A DNA stretch of 64,000 nucleotides from Branchiostoma floridae (lineage: Eukaryota > Chordata > Leptocardii > Amphioxiformes > Branchiostomatidae): assembly GCF_000003815.2 (NCBI RefSeq), contig NC_049979.1, positions 18,020,576 through 18,084,575 on the forward strand. Reading direction: 5' to 3'. How positions within the stretch are numbered: position 1 is the stretch's first letter; each line of letters begins with the position of its first letter. Below, piece after piece: positions 49,670 through 60,380 of the stretch. The position numbers and the translations under genes were made by a program. The notes below the pieces were generated by a model, which saw only the letters and a program-made list of their open reading frames with translations, was not told the DNA's origin and searched no databases.

Positions 49670-50370
49670 GTGATTTTAAAAAATCTAGCATTTTTCCAAG
49701 GTTTGCGTGAGCGAATTTTTTCTGGTTATTACAATGTGCTGAAGGCGGGCAGTCAAGGGTTGTTGAGTGATGAAATGTTGTTTTCTAGAAGGGGTGTTTT
49801 TGCAGGGAAAGGCAGATGTCGTGATGGCGATGCAAACGAAGTTATAACACTCTACATACATCAGTTAAGAATCAGTAGCCATAAATTGGAAACAGGCAGA
49901 TACTACAATGTAGCCCCTGACCAAAGGTTTTGTCCTTTCTGTCCAAAACATATTGAAGATGCATTTCATTTTTAATGGAATGTTCTAGATACGCTATTCT
50001 ACGTAATGAGCTATTCACATTTCTCGGAATCCAGTAAAGCAGATTTTAAGAGACTCGATGCTAGACAGATTTGTATATATGTTTAGATGCCACAACTCCC
50101 ATAATGCAAAGATAGGCAAATATATCAAAGACTGCTTTGCTATTAGAAAGAATACTGAAACTCATGATTAGCCCAACTCGACTGTAACACTATATCAAAG
50201 ACTTGTGTTATCCCCACTTGTTATGTTATGTTAATTAAGATGTTAAGTCTTATTCTATACACCTATTTTGTACTTTGTGTAATAGTCGTTGCCATACATT
50301 GTACCATGTACAAATGTCGTGCAATAAAGTTCCCATACTCACTAATGCACTCTAACTTTTTGAGAGCCCT
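49670..50370 (+). mobile_element. LINE (CR1/L2-like) 3'-end fragment
   Basis: The frame to about 49972 includes LRISSHKLETGRY, RFCPFC and HIEDAFHF, the cysteine-containing C-terminal segment found after the reverse transcriptase of CR1/L2-type LINEs. It stops at 49973, and the same frame resumes weakly (WNVLDTLFYVM). The non-coding remainder runs through TTGTACCATGTACAAATGTC to an AATAAAG near 50325, a plausible element 3' end. The copy is 5' truncated and degraded. Confidence 0.65.
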
Positions 50371-51044
50371 GCGTCATCATATATGCCGACTTGTTGAGGG
50401 GCCCGAGTGGGGTCGGCGCCCCAGCTCGAACAAGCATCCCCTCCCCTCGTCTTCGGTCGTGCCCCCTCCCGTTCTTGGCTGCCTCGTTTAAATTTCGTCC
50501 ACGATCTTTGCCATCCGCCCCGAGATCGATTGGCAAAAGATCTCAGATCAAACAGATATCTTCATTTTCTCCATCGTTTGTTTCTCGCTTTCTCAAGATA
50601 AGACGTGCGTGCACACACAGTTAAGATTGTTAAGATTGAAATAAGATTTGCTGGAATACGTACTAATGAAACAGTAGCCTACTTTATAGAAATGTCTTTT
50701 CAGTCACATTAAGCAACAATAAAACCATGGATCAGGTAACGCATTGTAAATGTAACTCCGATTTGGATCACAAAAGTTGCCTGCAACTGATTAGGACCCG
50801 GTGCCCGCGCTTTCCTTGCAATCTGAGTTATGTGTCCTAGATGTCATAGATAGATTGCTTTATTATCAGTAGTTTTATGCGTGTTATTTATGCGTGTTAT
50901 TTTTGATAACCCATTCTTGTAAATTTTGTTTTGGACGATGTTTTATATAGGCAGAAACCGCTGGCAAACTTTTTCCTGGCCAAGGCTCAGGTCACATTTC
51001 CTAACCGGGGCCTGACCGATGTTTAAACAAACGAAAAATTAAAA
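50371..51044. other. Intergenic sequence, nothing recognised
   Basis: A C-rich stretch at about 50400-50480 and otherwise ordinary sequence. I see no domain, RNA gene or clear repeat. Confidence 0.4.
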
Positions 51045-51250
51045 CGTATACTTAAAGAATATACACAAATTATGCCCAGGAATCTTCTATCCACGCAAAG
51101 GAGCTATCTACCACCGAAAAATCGGGACCACAGCATGTCCAAAACACACGATATCAAACCCGTAAGTTCCGCTGCAGCACTGAGGGAAGCCGATAGGGGG
51201 CCAAAAATCTAATAATCGCCAGTTTTCGTCATACATACCTGGTTCCAGGC
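51045..51250 (-). mobile_element. TTTGGGCCCCCTAGCGGCTT family, copy 4, reverse orientation
   Basis: On the minus strand it reads CCCCCTATCGGCTTCCCTCA, TGCTGCAGCGGAACTT, TTTTGGACATGCTGTGGTCC and CGGTGGTAGATAGCTC, the same series of blocks as in copies 1-3. Its ends are not visible. Confidence 0.55.
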
Positions 51251-51653
51251 CAAAACAGGGACACAAATAATACCTGTACGGTATCTGGTCTCCAAAGGGT
51301 CATGCAGACATTACCTGTATGGTTCCTCACCTGTTGTCGAGGCCAGTAAATATTTACATTTTCTACAGTTGAGTGGCCAGACTCATCACGCATAGCCTGT
51401 CTACCCTGGGCACAAAGGCTTTGTTAGCGATGCTGCCCTGGAGTCTTGGCAAGCAATGATTGAGAAAACCTGCAGCTGTGGCTAGTCATGACTCTTTTTG
51501 GATAATCGTTGCAGAATTGGGCGGCAAGATCAACTGTTGAGGAAGACCAAAGCGGCGCCAGTGGAACGCAACATTCGTCATGGAAAACGATGGGTCCAAA
51601 CAAGCAGCGGTACGATGTTACCTGTAACGAGTGTACAACAGGCGTTGTCAGTA

Positions 51654-52127
51654 CAGTCAAACCTGCCCAAGCAACCACCTCTTCTTAGCGACCACCTGGC
51701 GATTACGATCGCTTTTTCTCGGTCCCGAAATTTTTCCCTAAACATAAGCATTAAGACCTTCTTCAGACTTCACAACGACCTGGCCAACGTGACCGCGACC
51801 GCCAAAATTNNNNNNNNNNNNNNNNNNNNNNNNNNNNNNNNNNNNNNNNNNNNNNNNNNNNNNNNNNNNNNNNNNNNNNNNNNNNNNNNNNNNNNNNNNN
51901 NNNNNNNNNNNNNNNNNNNNNNNNNNNNNNNNNNNNNNNNNNNNNNNNNNNNNNNNNNNNNNNNNNNNNNNNNNNNNNNNNNNNNNNNNNNNNNNNNNNN
52001 NNNNNNNNNNCATTTATACTATGCATCGGGCATGTTTTGAGCCGATACTCTTCTAACCGACCACCTGACCAAATCGGCCGCTTTTGCTCGGTCCCCCGGC
52101 TGGTTGTCTTTGGGCAGGTTTGAACTA
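51654..52127. mobile_element. DNA element with CAGTCAAACCTGCCCA ends, interrupted by an assembly gap
   Basis: The left end CAGTCAAACCTGCCCAAGCA is followed by repeated GCGACCACCTGG and GATCGCTTTTTCTCGGTCCC. The right end in reverse complement is AGTTCAAACCTGCCCAAAGA and contains GACCACCTGACC and CGGCCGCTTTTGCTCGGTCC on the plus strand. The inverted ends and internal GACCACCTGG repeats indicate a MITE-type element. Its centre is unknown because of 201 N. Confidence 0.65.
51810..52010. other. Assembly gap, 201 N
   Basis: 201 unresolved bases inside a repeat element. Repeat-induced assembly failure is a likely reason. Confidence 1.
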
Positions 52128-52829
52128 GAACAAAAAACTATTCGAATTGAAATCTATAGACGACGTGAGTTAAATATCTATCATGGACTGATTGCCTTTT
52201 GCAATCTTTACTTTCGTCGGAAAACGAACGCAATCAATGACAGTTGGTGTGTTTGTTAATTTGTCATGGTGTGTGTCCGCATGTATTTGCGGCATAGTGG
52301 CAGTTTATCAAAAGAACTAATTTGGCTTTGGCCCAATGTTATAGACAGGCAGGATGTCTCATTGTTATACGCACAGCTATGTGAGTATAGCTGTGTGAAT
52401 GTATGTGAGCTATGTGGTAGAAAGATGGGAAGTGGAAAACATGCAAGGTTCAGACTTACAGGAAGTAGAGTTCACAAGTTAATAGAACTAGTAGATCAAA
52501 AGTTGACAATCACCATGCATAGATTATGTGAATGTAATTATAATATTAATGATAAAATGTAAAAATGGAACACTGCCAAAGGATAGTGCCATAACTTAAG
52601 CCAGGTTTTGCTAACTATAGACTAACTACTTAGTAGTTGTTTGCATAATTTTGCAAAAAAAAAAAAACAACTCACGAGGTAGAAGGTGTAAGAATTTTTG
52701 TTCTGTACTGTTCTTCACTTTCGCATGATTGCGCTACTGGTTCTATAGTTTCTTATATTATTCAACAGGCCGACAAATGTGCACCAGATCACATAAACAT
52801 TTAGTGATGCCTTGTTTCCATTGTGATAG

Positions 52830-53195
52830 GTGGTCGAACCCGGTTCGCCGATCCATCCGGTCGATCCCAAAGTAGCTGCAGCTTGTATAGACCTGTTTCT
52901 TGAATACTCCGTCCTGCGCCCGGAGGAGCAGACTGAGTCTGTAGAAGACATAGAGCAGAAGAACCTTACCGGTCTGGTCGAAATTACCCACCCCGATTTT
53001 GCACCTTTCGATCCGGAACCCTCCGTCAACACTCCTGGAGTAGAAGACAAAATGAAGGCGAAGGAACACATGAAGAGGATTAGTCAGTATCTGGAGAGTT
53101 ACACTCCGAAACCAGTCGATAAACGACTCGTCTGGAGCCAAGAGAACCCACAGAATTCCGCCTTTTATGATCGTCCAAGTGGGAACAGAGAATAA
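52830..53195 (+). CDS. Coding block (121 codons) in frame with and just upstream of the metallophosphoesterase
   Basis: An open stretch follows a good splice acceptor (TTGTTTCCATTGTGATAG at 52829) and reads VEPGSPIHPVDPKVAAACID, LFLEYSVLRPEEQTESVEDI, then an acidic and later basic segment ending DRPSGNRE before a TAA at 53193-53195. Codon choice and the lack of stops look coding. The same frame reopens after 18 bases at the ATG of the metallophosphoesterase. No known domain is recognised. It may be the N-terminal part of the same gene (stop from sequence error, an allele, or read-through), or a separate upstream frame on the same mRNA. No start codon is seen in this exon, so at least one upstream exon is expected, possibly lost in the gap at 51810-52010. 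Confidence 0.5.
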   Translation: MVEPGSPIHPVDPKVAAACIDLFLEYSVLRPEEQTESVEDIEQKNLTGLVEITHPDFAPFDPEPSVNTPGVEDKMKAKEHMKRISQYLESYTPKPVDKRLVWSQENPQNSAFYDRPSGNRE

Positions 53196-53213
53196 GAAGT
53201 CGTAGTTGTCCCC

Positions 53214-54788
53214 ATGAATGTCAACGACAGCCCAAAGAGGCACATTGTAGCACTGAGTGACTGCCATCTTGTCGGGGCAAAATTTTCGCAAGCAACAATC
53301 GACCGGCTATTAAAAACCATGGAGGGCTTTGCGAAAGATGAAAACCTCCACACACTTGTACTTCTCGGCGACATACTAGAGATGTGGGCCTATCCACACG
53401 ACCGAGACGCCATGACAGACCAAGAATTGGTGGAGAGCTGGCAAAATGATATATCGTCTCAGAAATTCATCCAAAGTCTTCTGCTTTTGATAAAAAATGA
53501 CGTTCGCGTCTACTATGTCATGGGCAACCACGACCACAACGTCATGCCCTGGATGGCAGACCAGCTCGGCTTCACCCGTGGAGACAGGTTTCAGCTGGTC
53601 AGGGGGATCCTTGTCCTGGAGGTCAAAGTGAACGACCGACTGTACCGGGTTCGTTTCGAGCACGGTCACAATGAAGACATCTTCAACTCCTACGGAGGCT
53701 TGGCAGAAGAGGATTTGATTGGAGGAGAGCCCCTTGGATACATCTGTACGCGTGCGAGCAGCAAACGCGATGGAGACCCATTACAGATACTGGATAAAAA
53801 GTCTGCTGCTCTAGCGGCACTTTCCGCCCTTCTCGGACCACAGACGCTCAAACTTCTGTCTTCAAGGGACAGAAGTGAAAAGTTGATTCGGATTATCTTG
53901 GAGCACAGTCTCGGGAGGAAAATGACCGACGATGACGTTGTTTTCCATAAAAACAACCAGTACCTCAACCTAAGGAAGTACTCGCGAATGCAACTGTTCA
54001 AGAGATTTATTGACAGGGTAAGAACCGTTTTTTTAAATCATTTCTAAATGCATCTAGGATTTTGGCCTACTATTGATAAAAAATGTTTGAAAAATGCAAA
54101 ATGTCCACCAGGTAAGACTACCTCCTTCCTTTTCTCTATGAAGTCTGTAAGCCTAAACTATTTCTTACCACTATCTTTCTACAGCACGGATTGGAAAAGG
54201 CCTTTAGTATGTACAAGGTTGGTTTCCATGATCGCACTGATTTCTTCCGTACCTGTTGTGAAGACGTCGTGGTCCTCGGCCACACACACAAGTGGACAAC
54301 AGGGCGGTTCGAAGGGAAGGGAGGCCGTGAGGTCCTGTACGCCAATACTGGCGCGTGGTGCACTCGTGTCAAAGAGGTACGACGTCTCCTTTACCAGGGG
54401 GCGCCTGTTAAATCTAACAATTTTACAGAATACTGAACACGTTTCCATTAGTATCGGCCTTGGTACCTGGTCACATACATTGCACGAACAGCATAACTTC
54501 CGGGTGTTACAAAACAGAACATGATAATCAAAACCGTGAAAAGCCAAAAAACTCAAGGAATCGAAGCTAATATATAATCATAAGTTAATAACAGGTTGCT
54601 CATACCAGAAGCTAGGATACTTGGATACTTTATTCACGTATTAATTTAGGGGAAGAGAATCTCGAAGAAATGATGGTATTTTTTTTCACCTGTTGTGTCT
54701 GATTTGTTTTTAGCCTACGTACGCCCGAATCGTCCCGCCGACCAGCCGGGAGGACGGGTTGGTTGAAGTCGTCGTCGTGACAGCTTGA
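53214..54788 (+). CDS. Calcineurin-like metallophosphoesterase, bacterial LpxH-like
   Basis: Three exons: 53214-54017, 54185-54376, 54714-54788; 1071 bases, 356 aa from the ATG at 53214, phases all zero. All metal-site motifs of the superfamily are visible: SDCHL (D16, H18), LGDILEMW (D53, E56), GNHDHN (N105, H106, D107), EHGHNE (H150, H152) and GHTHK (G300-H303). The layout GDILEMW, then GNHD and a late GHTH followed by YANTGAWC, is closest in my reading to bacterial UDP-2,3-diacylglucosamine pyrophosphatase (LpxH-type) enzymes, but animals do not make lipid A, so the substrate is unknown. There is no signal peptide, so it is probably cytosolic. A helical insert (residues about 165-250) separates the motifs. 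An in-frame coding block lies directly upstream (52830-53195). Origin by transfer from bacteria is possible; the three exons show it is a resident eukaryotic gene. Confidence 0.85.
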
Positions 54789-55322
54789 ACTGTTGAAGGG
54801 AGAGATTTGCCACAGCAAGTGTCAGTGATCCTTCACAAAGAAGGACTCCAAATACCACAGTACTTACATATCACACATGGTGCCTCATCATACATATGGA
54901 GTTACAGAATGCTGGTTGTGTGATAACGTTATATTGTACAGGAGGGTAACAAGTTATATGTAAGAAATTCGACCGAGAAGGACAGGCTATATACTATCAT
55001 CGGGAGCACATCTGGAAAACTTTTTAGAAATTCCTTTTGGTAAGACACATACTGTTGATGTGACACCATGATGAAGAATACCAATTACTAAGGGGAAAAA
55101 ATCGGTTTAATATAATATACAGTTTCCACATATTCTGTCCTTACCTCTTGAGACATTCAATTGTTACCTAGATATTGAGGACCTTTTTTTCAAACAGACT
55201 TGTAAACATTGATTTATTTGGTACATCTACTTAGAAAAATAGTAGTCAGCACGGAATAATGTGACTTGTCGCATGTTATACATACATAAATATGCTCTGT
55301 AAAGGACAAGTTGATTGTTTTG

Positions 55323-56929
55323 TACCGTGGCCGATATCAACAATGTGCAACACACTTACTTTTCTGCTCAAGACACTTACTCTTCTGCTCAACACACTTA
55401 CTTTTCTGCTCAACACACTTACTTTTCTGCTCAACACACTTACCTTTCTGCTCAACACACTTACTTTTCTGCTCAACACACTTACTTTTCTGCTCAACAC
55501 ACTTACTTTTTTCTGCGTGAGACACTTACTTTTTTTTGCGCGAGCCACTTACTCTTCTGCGCGAGCCACTTACTCTTCTGCGCTGCACTTACTCTTCTGC
55601 GCTGCACTTACTTACTTTTCCTGTGGTGCGCACCCCTCCCTTTATCAATGGATGGTCCCTGAATCAGGCCAAAGGTCACAAAGACCGCATAAAATGTAGT
55701 ATTGACCGCATGTCAATCCTAAATTATCCTCCTTCGGATGACCCTATGAAATGACCCTTACCCTAGCGCGTTTTTGTGGATTCAATTTAATTCTTTTTGG
55801 TCTTTAGTATAGCATTTTGACAATGCAGATCGATAACGACAAGTCTCGATTTGATCATCACAACATCGCGTTTTGTTGCCATCACAACGTATTGTCAACT
55901 TTGAAAACAAATTCTGCGCGCGTTTCTGGCGACTTTTATTTACCAGGGTTTACCTAAACCAGGCAGAGGCTCTTAACTCCTCTGTAGATAGGAGTAAGAA
56001 GGCAGGTAGGCCTTGGTAGCTCTTCTGTCCAGAATTCGGCGTCTGTTTAGTAATAAATTGCCAAGTTGCCGCACGTAATGTTTTGGTGGGAGCACTGAAT
56101 TTTACTACCCGGATCCGGACTAACTTTGGACGGAGTGGACTTGTTACTTTAATAGTACACCCCTACCCCTTTGGAGACCCTACTAGGTGGGCGGAGCAGT
56201 ACCAAATCCACATAGTCAGGCCACTCCCAGGATCTAATTGTTAATCAGAAGCGGGTATTTCTTGTGACCAAATCCACATAGTAGGGTCTCCAAAGGGGTA
56301 GGGGTGTACTAAGTAACAAATAAATTGACTAAGTCAGAGACGCCCACCCACCATTCAACTGAATGTTTTCAAAGTTGACAATACGTTGTGATGGCAACAA
56401 AACGCGATGTTGTGATGATCAAATCGAGACTTGTCGTTATCGATCTGCATTGTCAAAATGCTATACTAAAGACCAAAAAGAATTAAATTGAATCCACAAA
56501 AACGCGCTAGGGTAAGGGTCATTTCATAGGGTCATCCGAAGGAGGATAATTTAGGATTGACATGCGGTCAATACTACATTTTATGCGGTCTTTGTGACCT
56601 TTGGCCTGATTCAGGGACCATCCATTGATAAAGGGAGGGGTGCGCACCACAGGAAAAGTAAGTAAGTGCAGCGCAGAAGAGTAAGTGCAGCGCAGAAGAG
56701 TAAGTGGCTCGCGCAGAAGAGTAAGTGGCTCGCGCAGAAAAAAGTAAGTGTCTCCCGCAGAAAAAAGTAAGTGTGTTGAGCAGAAAAGTAAGTGTGTTGA
56801 GCAGAAAAGTAAGTGTCTTGAGCAGAAAAGTAAGTGTCTTGAGCAGAAAAGTAAGTGTCTTGAGCAGAAGAGTAAGTGTCTTGAGCAGAAAAGTAAGTGT
56901 GTTGGACATTGTTGATATCGGCCACGGTA
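55323..56929. mobile_element. Foldback-type element: 1.6-kb palindrome with 21-bp tandem repeats in both arms
   Basis: Left arm 55323-55909 and right arm 56364-56929 are near-identical inverted copies around a 454-bp centre. The ends are TACCGTGGCCGATATCAACA and its complement. Each arm holds an array of a 21-bp unit containing CACTTACTTTTCTGCTCA: eight units on the left and seven on the right, which accounts for the 21-base difference in arm length. Then come decayed units (CACTTACTCTTCTGCGC) and a unique stretch with CTTCGGATGACCCTATGAAA. The centre has a second inverted pair, TACACCCCTACCCCTTTGGA at about 56156 and its complement at 56288-56316. The element is flanked by GTTTTG on both sides. 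No transposase is present. The architecture resembles Foldback/Galileo-type elements, which is inference. Confidence 0.85.
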
Positions 56930-57862
56930 GTTTTGACACCTTGAAGTCCTCTGGCTGAGAGGCTGAGGTACTGTTCTTTTTCACTAGGGGGCGCTAGGCC
57001 GCCCAGTGGCGAATAGAGGCGCTTTCACCATGGAACCAAACAGGAGGGCACCACAAACGCTATAATTACTTCTCGAAGGATTGACTTCTGTTCTTTTCGG
57101 CTTACAATAACTATACGTTTGTTGGACAATCACATGGTAAATTTCAAACATCACATCCACATTTGTGGGTAAGGCGTCCATACCAACTGATAGAGACCGT
57201 CTCCACACTTATCAATACGGTCCGCATCATACATATATGGGTTACAAAGTGCTAGTTATTGCGTGATCTATTGTACAGGAAAGAATATGCAAGAAATTCG
57301 ACCGGGAAGGACAGGCAACACTTATCGGGAGCACATCTGTAAAACTTTGAAAAATTCGGAAAAACAATAACATTATCTGATGACGTTACACCTTGATGAT
57401 GAATACCAGTTTACTACAATACAATATGATATGATATGGTGTAATATAATATAGTACAATCTAATACAATATTCTGTCCTTGCCCTCTGGAGATATTTAC
57501 TTGCTACCTAGATATTGATGACCTTTTTACACCATACTTATAGACATTTATTTGGAACTACTTAAGATAATTTTTGGGGGGAATACTAGTATTACAGTCA
57601 GTCGGTAATAATGATATGACTTGTCGCATGTTACACATACGGACAAGTCTCACAGATGTGATGTGATTATTCGAAAATATTGTTTTCACTGCGAGGCTGA
57701 CGTACTGTTCTTTTTCACTATGCGGCGCTTCGATATCTTCCTCTGCCCGCTAAACTCCAACCCCAGCTTATGATACTGTCTTATGCCACCGCAAGATTTG
57801 CTTGGAGTTGGAGATTAGGAAACAAACACATTAGCCACACCGCAAACGCTACAATTACTTTG

Positions 57863-58212
57863 AAAAGGAAGATTTGTGTCCTACGGACATTGTTCTTTTG
57901 AGCTTACATTTGCAATAGACATACGCTTGTTGGACGATCAAGATGGCAAGTTTGAAACATCACATTTGTAGTTGGTAAGGCGTCTTTTGAGTACCCTAAC
58001 ACTGACGCAAACAAACAAAAAGATGTGAAAATAATTAAAAAGGAAGATTTGTGTCCTACGGACATTATTCTTTTGAGCTTACATTTGCAATAGACATACG
58101 CTTGTTGGACGATCAAGATGGCAAGTTTTAAACATCACATTTGTAGTTGGTAAGGCGTCCTTTGAGTACCCTAACACTGACGCAAACAAACAAAAAGATG
58201 TGAAAATAATTA
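57863..58212 (+). repeat. Recent tandem duplication, 175-bp unit, two copies
   Basis: 57863-58037 and 58038-58212 match except for about three substitutions. Each contains GGAAGATTTGTGTCCTACGG, CTTGTTGGACGATCAAGATG and CTAACACTGACGCAAACAAA. An older diverged relative lies at about 57080-57190. It is the youngest visible event in this duplicated tract. Confidence 0.9.
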
Positions 58213-59180
58213 CAACCGCGGAACATTATACAACAAGAAATGAACCATTTATTCTTGTTTTTCATCCTTGGTTATAGCAAGGAGCTTATATAGGGGTATA
58301 CTGAACCTCCATGGTTATCATAGTAGAAAGAGAGCTAGGCATGGTTTTAGATATACTTACATGTAGTAACAAACTAAGCACACATGTTCTTCCGGGAGGC
58401 ACGCTGTCCTGTTACAGGAGGTGCCTGACTGGTGCAATTTCTTTTCTTTTTCGAAACTGACGACATTAAAAACGTGGTCCCGATCCCCTAAAACGCCATT
58501 CCCCAATTACGATGAGCAAAATTTTGCTGGCTATTAGCAAAAAAGGCAGCAACATATTTCAGATCCCAAAGCGCGAGGTGTCGTGCGGAAGGTCCGGGGA
58601 CCCTCTAAATTCTATTTCCTGAATTTCGCTGGGCACATTTAACTGGAAGACTGAGCTATTAAAGTTCAATGACATTTCTAAAAGTAAAAAAAAATATATA
58701 TATACATGTAATACATCATGTATATATTTTTCAGAGCAATACCCCCGACATAATTTCAACAACAACATTTCGAACACCGAAGGCAACGAAAGTATGTATG
58801 GCAAGGGCCTAGGGAGGTACCCTAGGAAAATCTTGACCCATGACATCGTTTGATGAATTTGATATATTTGACCTGAAATTGACCTGTTCTCTCATCAGAG
58901 CGGCATGACGACATTGATTTTTTGCCGGGTATTGATTCGTACCCCCTGAACAGTCAGTGGGCTACCTGCCGTGGTCATGGTAACTTATCAAAACTTCCAA
59001 ATGAAGTCTGACAGACCATGAGATGGACAAACTGTGAGCCTCGCGGTACATCCGCCCGTCTTCTGTGGGGTTCTTCCACGGATAGCAGGGTGTCCATGCA
59101 AGACAGGAGCCGGACAGACAGAACCTTACTAGTACTTGTTCCTAATATCCAAGCGGATCTACCGGTGGTAATGCAGTATT

Positions 59181-59239
59181 CAAAGGGCCAACCAGTATCC
59201 AACAAGCCCTGTTGGATATTACTAGTAGTTGGCCCTTTG
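59181..59239. repeat. Hairpin with CAAAGGGCCAAC arms
   Basis: Arms CAAAGGGCCAAC (59181-59192) and GTTGGCCCTTTG pair, with an inner TATCCAACA / TGTTGGATA pair. It may be the core of a small palindromic element extending towards 58980. Confidence 0.65.
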
Positions 59240-59354
59240 GGGTTCTTTGGACACTGCCCTGCCACCGATAGACTGACTTTTGTGATTGTCCGTCAATCTC
59301 TTTAGGTCATACTAGGTAACGTAAGCATCCAGACGACTGCCTAAAAGAAAGGCA

Positions 59355-59383
59355 AAGGAGCTTTTATCTGATAAAAGCTCCTT
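59355..59383. repeat. Perfect hairpin, 14-bp arms, single-base loop
   Basis: AAGGAGCTTTTATC, T, GATAAAAGCTCCTT: fully paired arms. Confidence 0.85.
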
Positions 59384-59842
59384 GTTACTACGTGCCATTT
59401 CAATTTGCCACCTGCGTCACAAACCTCCAAAGCTACCCTTGTCATAGCTATTTCAATCCTGTTGGAACTCTTTTTCTCTTCAAGTATCTTTTCTTTTCGC
59501 TAAAGACCGTATGGGTACAATCACCAAAAGTTGTCCAAATCACATATTTGCAATTTGTCTGTGGTAGTCATGGAGACCAATCTGATGTAAATGAAAAGTG
59601 GCGGTACCGATCATAAAGCATGCATTCACCACGGGAGGGTTTGTGCTTTGGTCTGTTGTTGAGAGGTCCGGGTCAGTCCACGCGTGGTGCCGTCTGGGAA
59701 TCTGCCAAATAGATTCCCAACGCTTCTTCTGTCACAAATCAGTAATCCTGATTTGTTACGGGTAATGTACGGTCAATAGCTCGTGTACTGGACATCCTTT
59801 ATGTGCACATTCCACCACTATTGAATAATGGCCATTCTCGTC

Positions 59843-59879
59843 GGAGGTTTAAGAAAAAAAAAATTCTTTTTAAACCTCC
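59843..59879. repeat. Hairpin with GGAGGTTTAA arms
   Basis: GGAGGTTTAAGAA and TTCTTTTTAAACCTCC pair around a run of A, with a small bulge. Confidence 0.7.
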
Positions 59880-60275
59880 TTGGTATAACTATAACGTATA
59901 AGACAGGAACTCTTGGAAGGATGCACAGCGTGAACAACGTGAACCGAACAGAGACTACAGGGTCCAGTATTTGCTTTATAGATTACATATATTATATATT
60001 ATTCAATTTGTTCATTCATTTACTGACATTAAAGAAATCCCCACAACATCGTACTGTCTAAAACTTAGTGTTCTGTAGCACTGAAAAACTCCTTGTGGCT
60101 TGACTCTGTTCCGTGTACATGTACTATGATGTACTTGTACTTGTTGTGATAAGTGAAGGGAGGATGGGTGAACTCAACTCAGAAAAGGTCAGTATGTACA
60201 TGCCGCGGGAGTGACGGTCAGTCCGTTTATTTCAGATACCTAGAGTACATCCTCCGGATGGAACGTTATCAACAT

Positions 60276-60380
60276 TACAACTAGCCTGGTTACCAAACCC
60301 CAGCCCGATCTCAAGTATCTATCGTATCCCAACACGAAAGATATATTTTGAGGTTGGGGTATGGTATCCAGGCTAGGAAA
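60276..60380. mobile_element. MITE-like element of the CTAGCCTGGATACC family
   Basis: Inverted ends: left CTAGCCTGGTTACCAAACCC, right in reverse complement CTAGCCTGGATACCATACCC; between them CCCGATCTCAAGTATCTATC and AAGATATATTTTGAGGTTGG also pair in part. A shorter relative lies at 20108-20185. Confidence 0.75.

Larger units (their letters stand above)
54883..58212 (+). repeat. Local direct duplication, about 730-bp period, interrupted by a foldback element
   Basis: Segments 54883-55322 and 57223-57687 are diverged direct copies: both carry CATCATACATAT, AAGAAATTCGACCG, GGAAGG/GAAGGACAGGC, CGGGAGCACATCTG, TTACCTAGATATTGA-like and TGACTTGTCGCATGTTA blocks in order. Segments from 56930 and from 57688 form the next part of the unit, sharing GAGGCTGA and GTACTGTTCTTTTTCACTA. 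Subtracting the foldback insertion, the copies lie about 730 bp apart. The third copy ends near 58212. It begins directly downstream of the metallophosphoesterase stop, so part may be its 3' UTR. Confidence 0.75.

Noticed and set aside
52266-52562. A 98-codon frame considered as an upstream exon of the metallophosphoesterase
   Set aside because: No domain, no convincing donor, and it lies next to a repeat element and an assembly gap.
52758-53291. A 177-codon minus-strand open frame
   Set aside because: It is the antisense shadow of the metallophosphoesterase region and contains no recognisable domain.
55350-55520. Regular 21-bp repeats considered as a CRISPR-like array
   Set aside because: The units are directly adjacent with no unique spacers, and the setting is an animal genome.
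55276-55700. Long frames full of LLFCSTH / KSKCVEQ / KVSVLSR repeats on both strands
   Set aside because: They are the 21-bp tandem repeat of the foldback arms read in different frames; a 21-bp period keeps any stop-free frame open.
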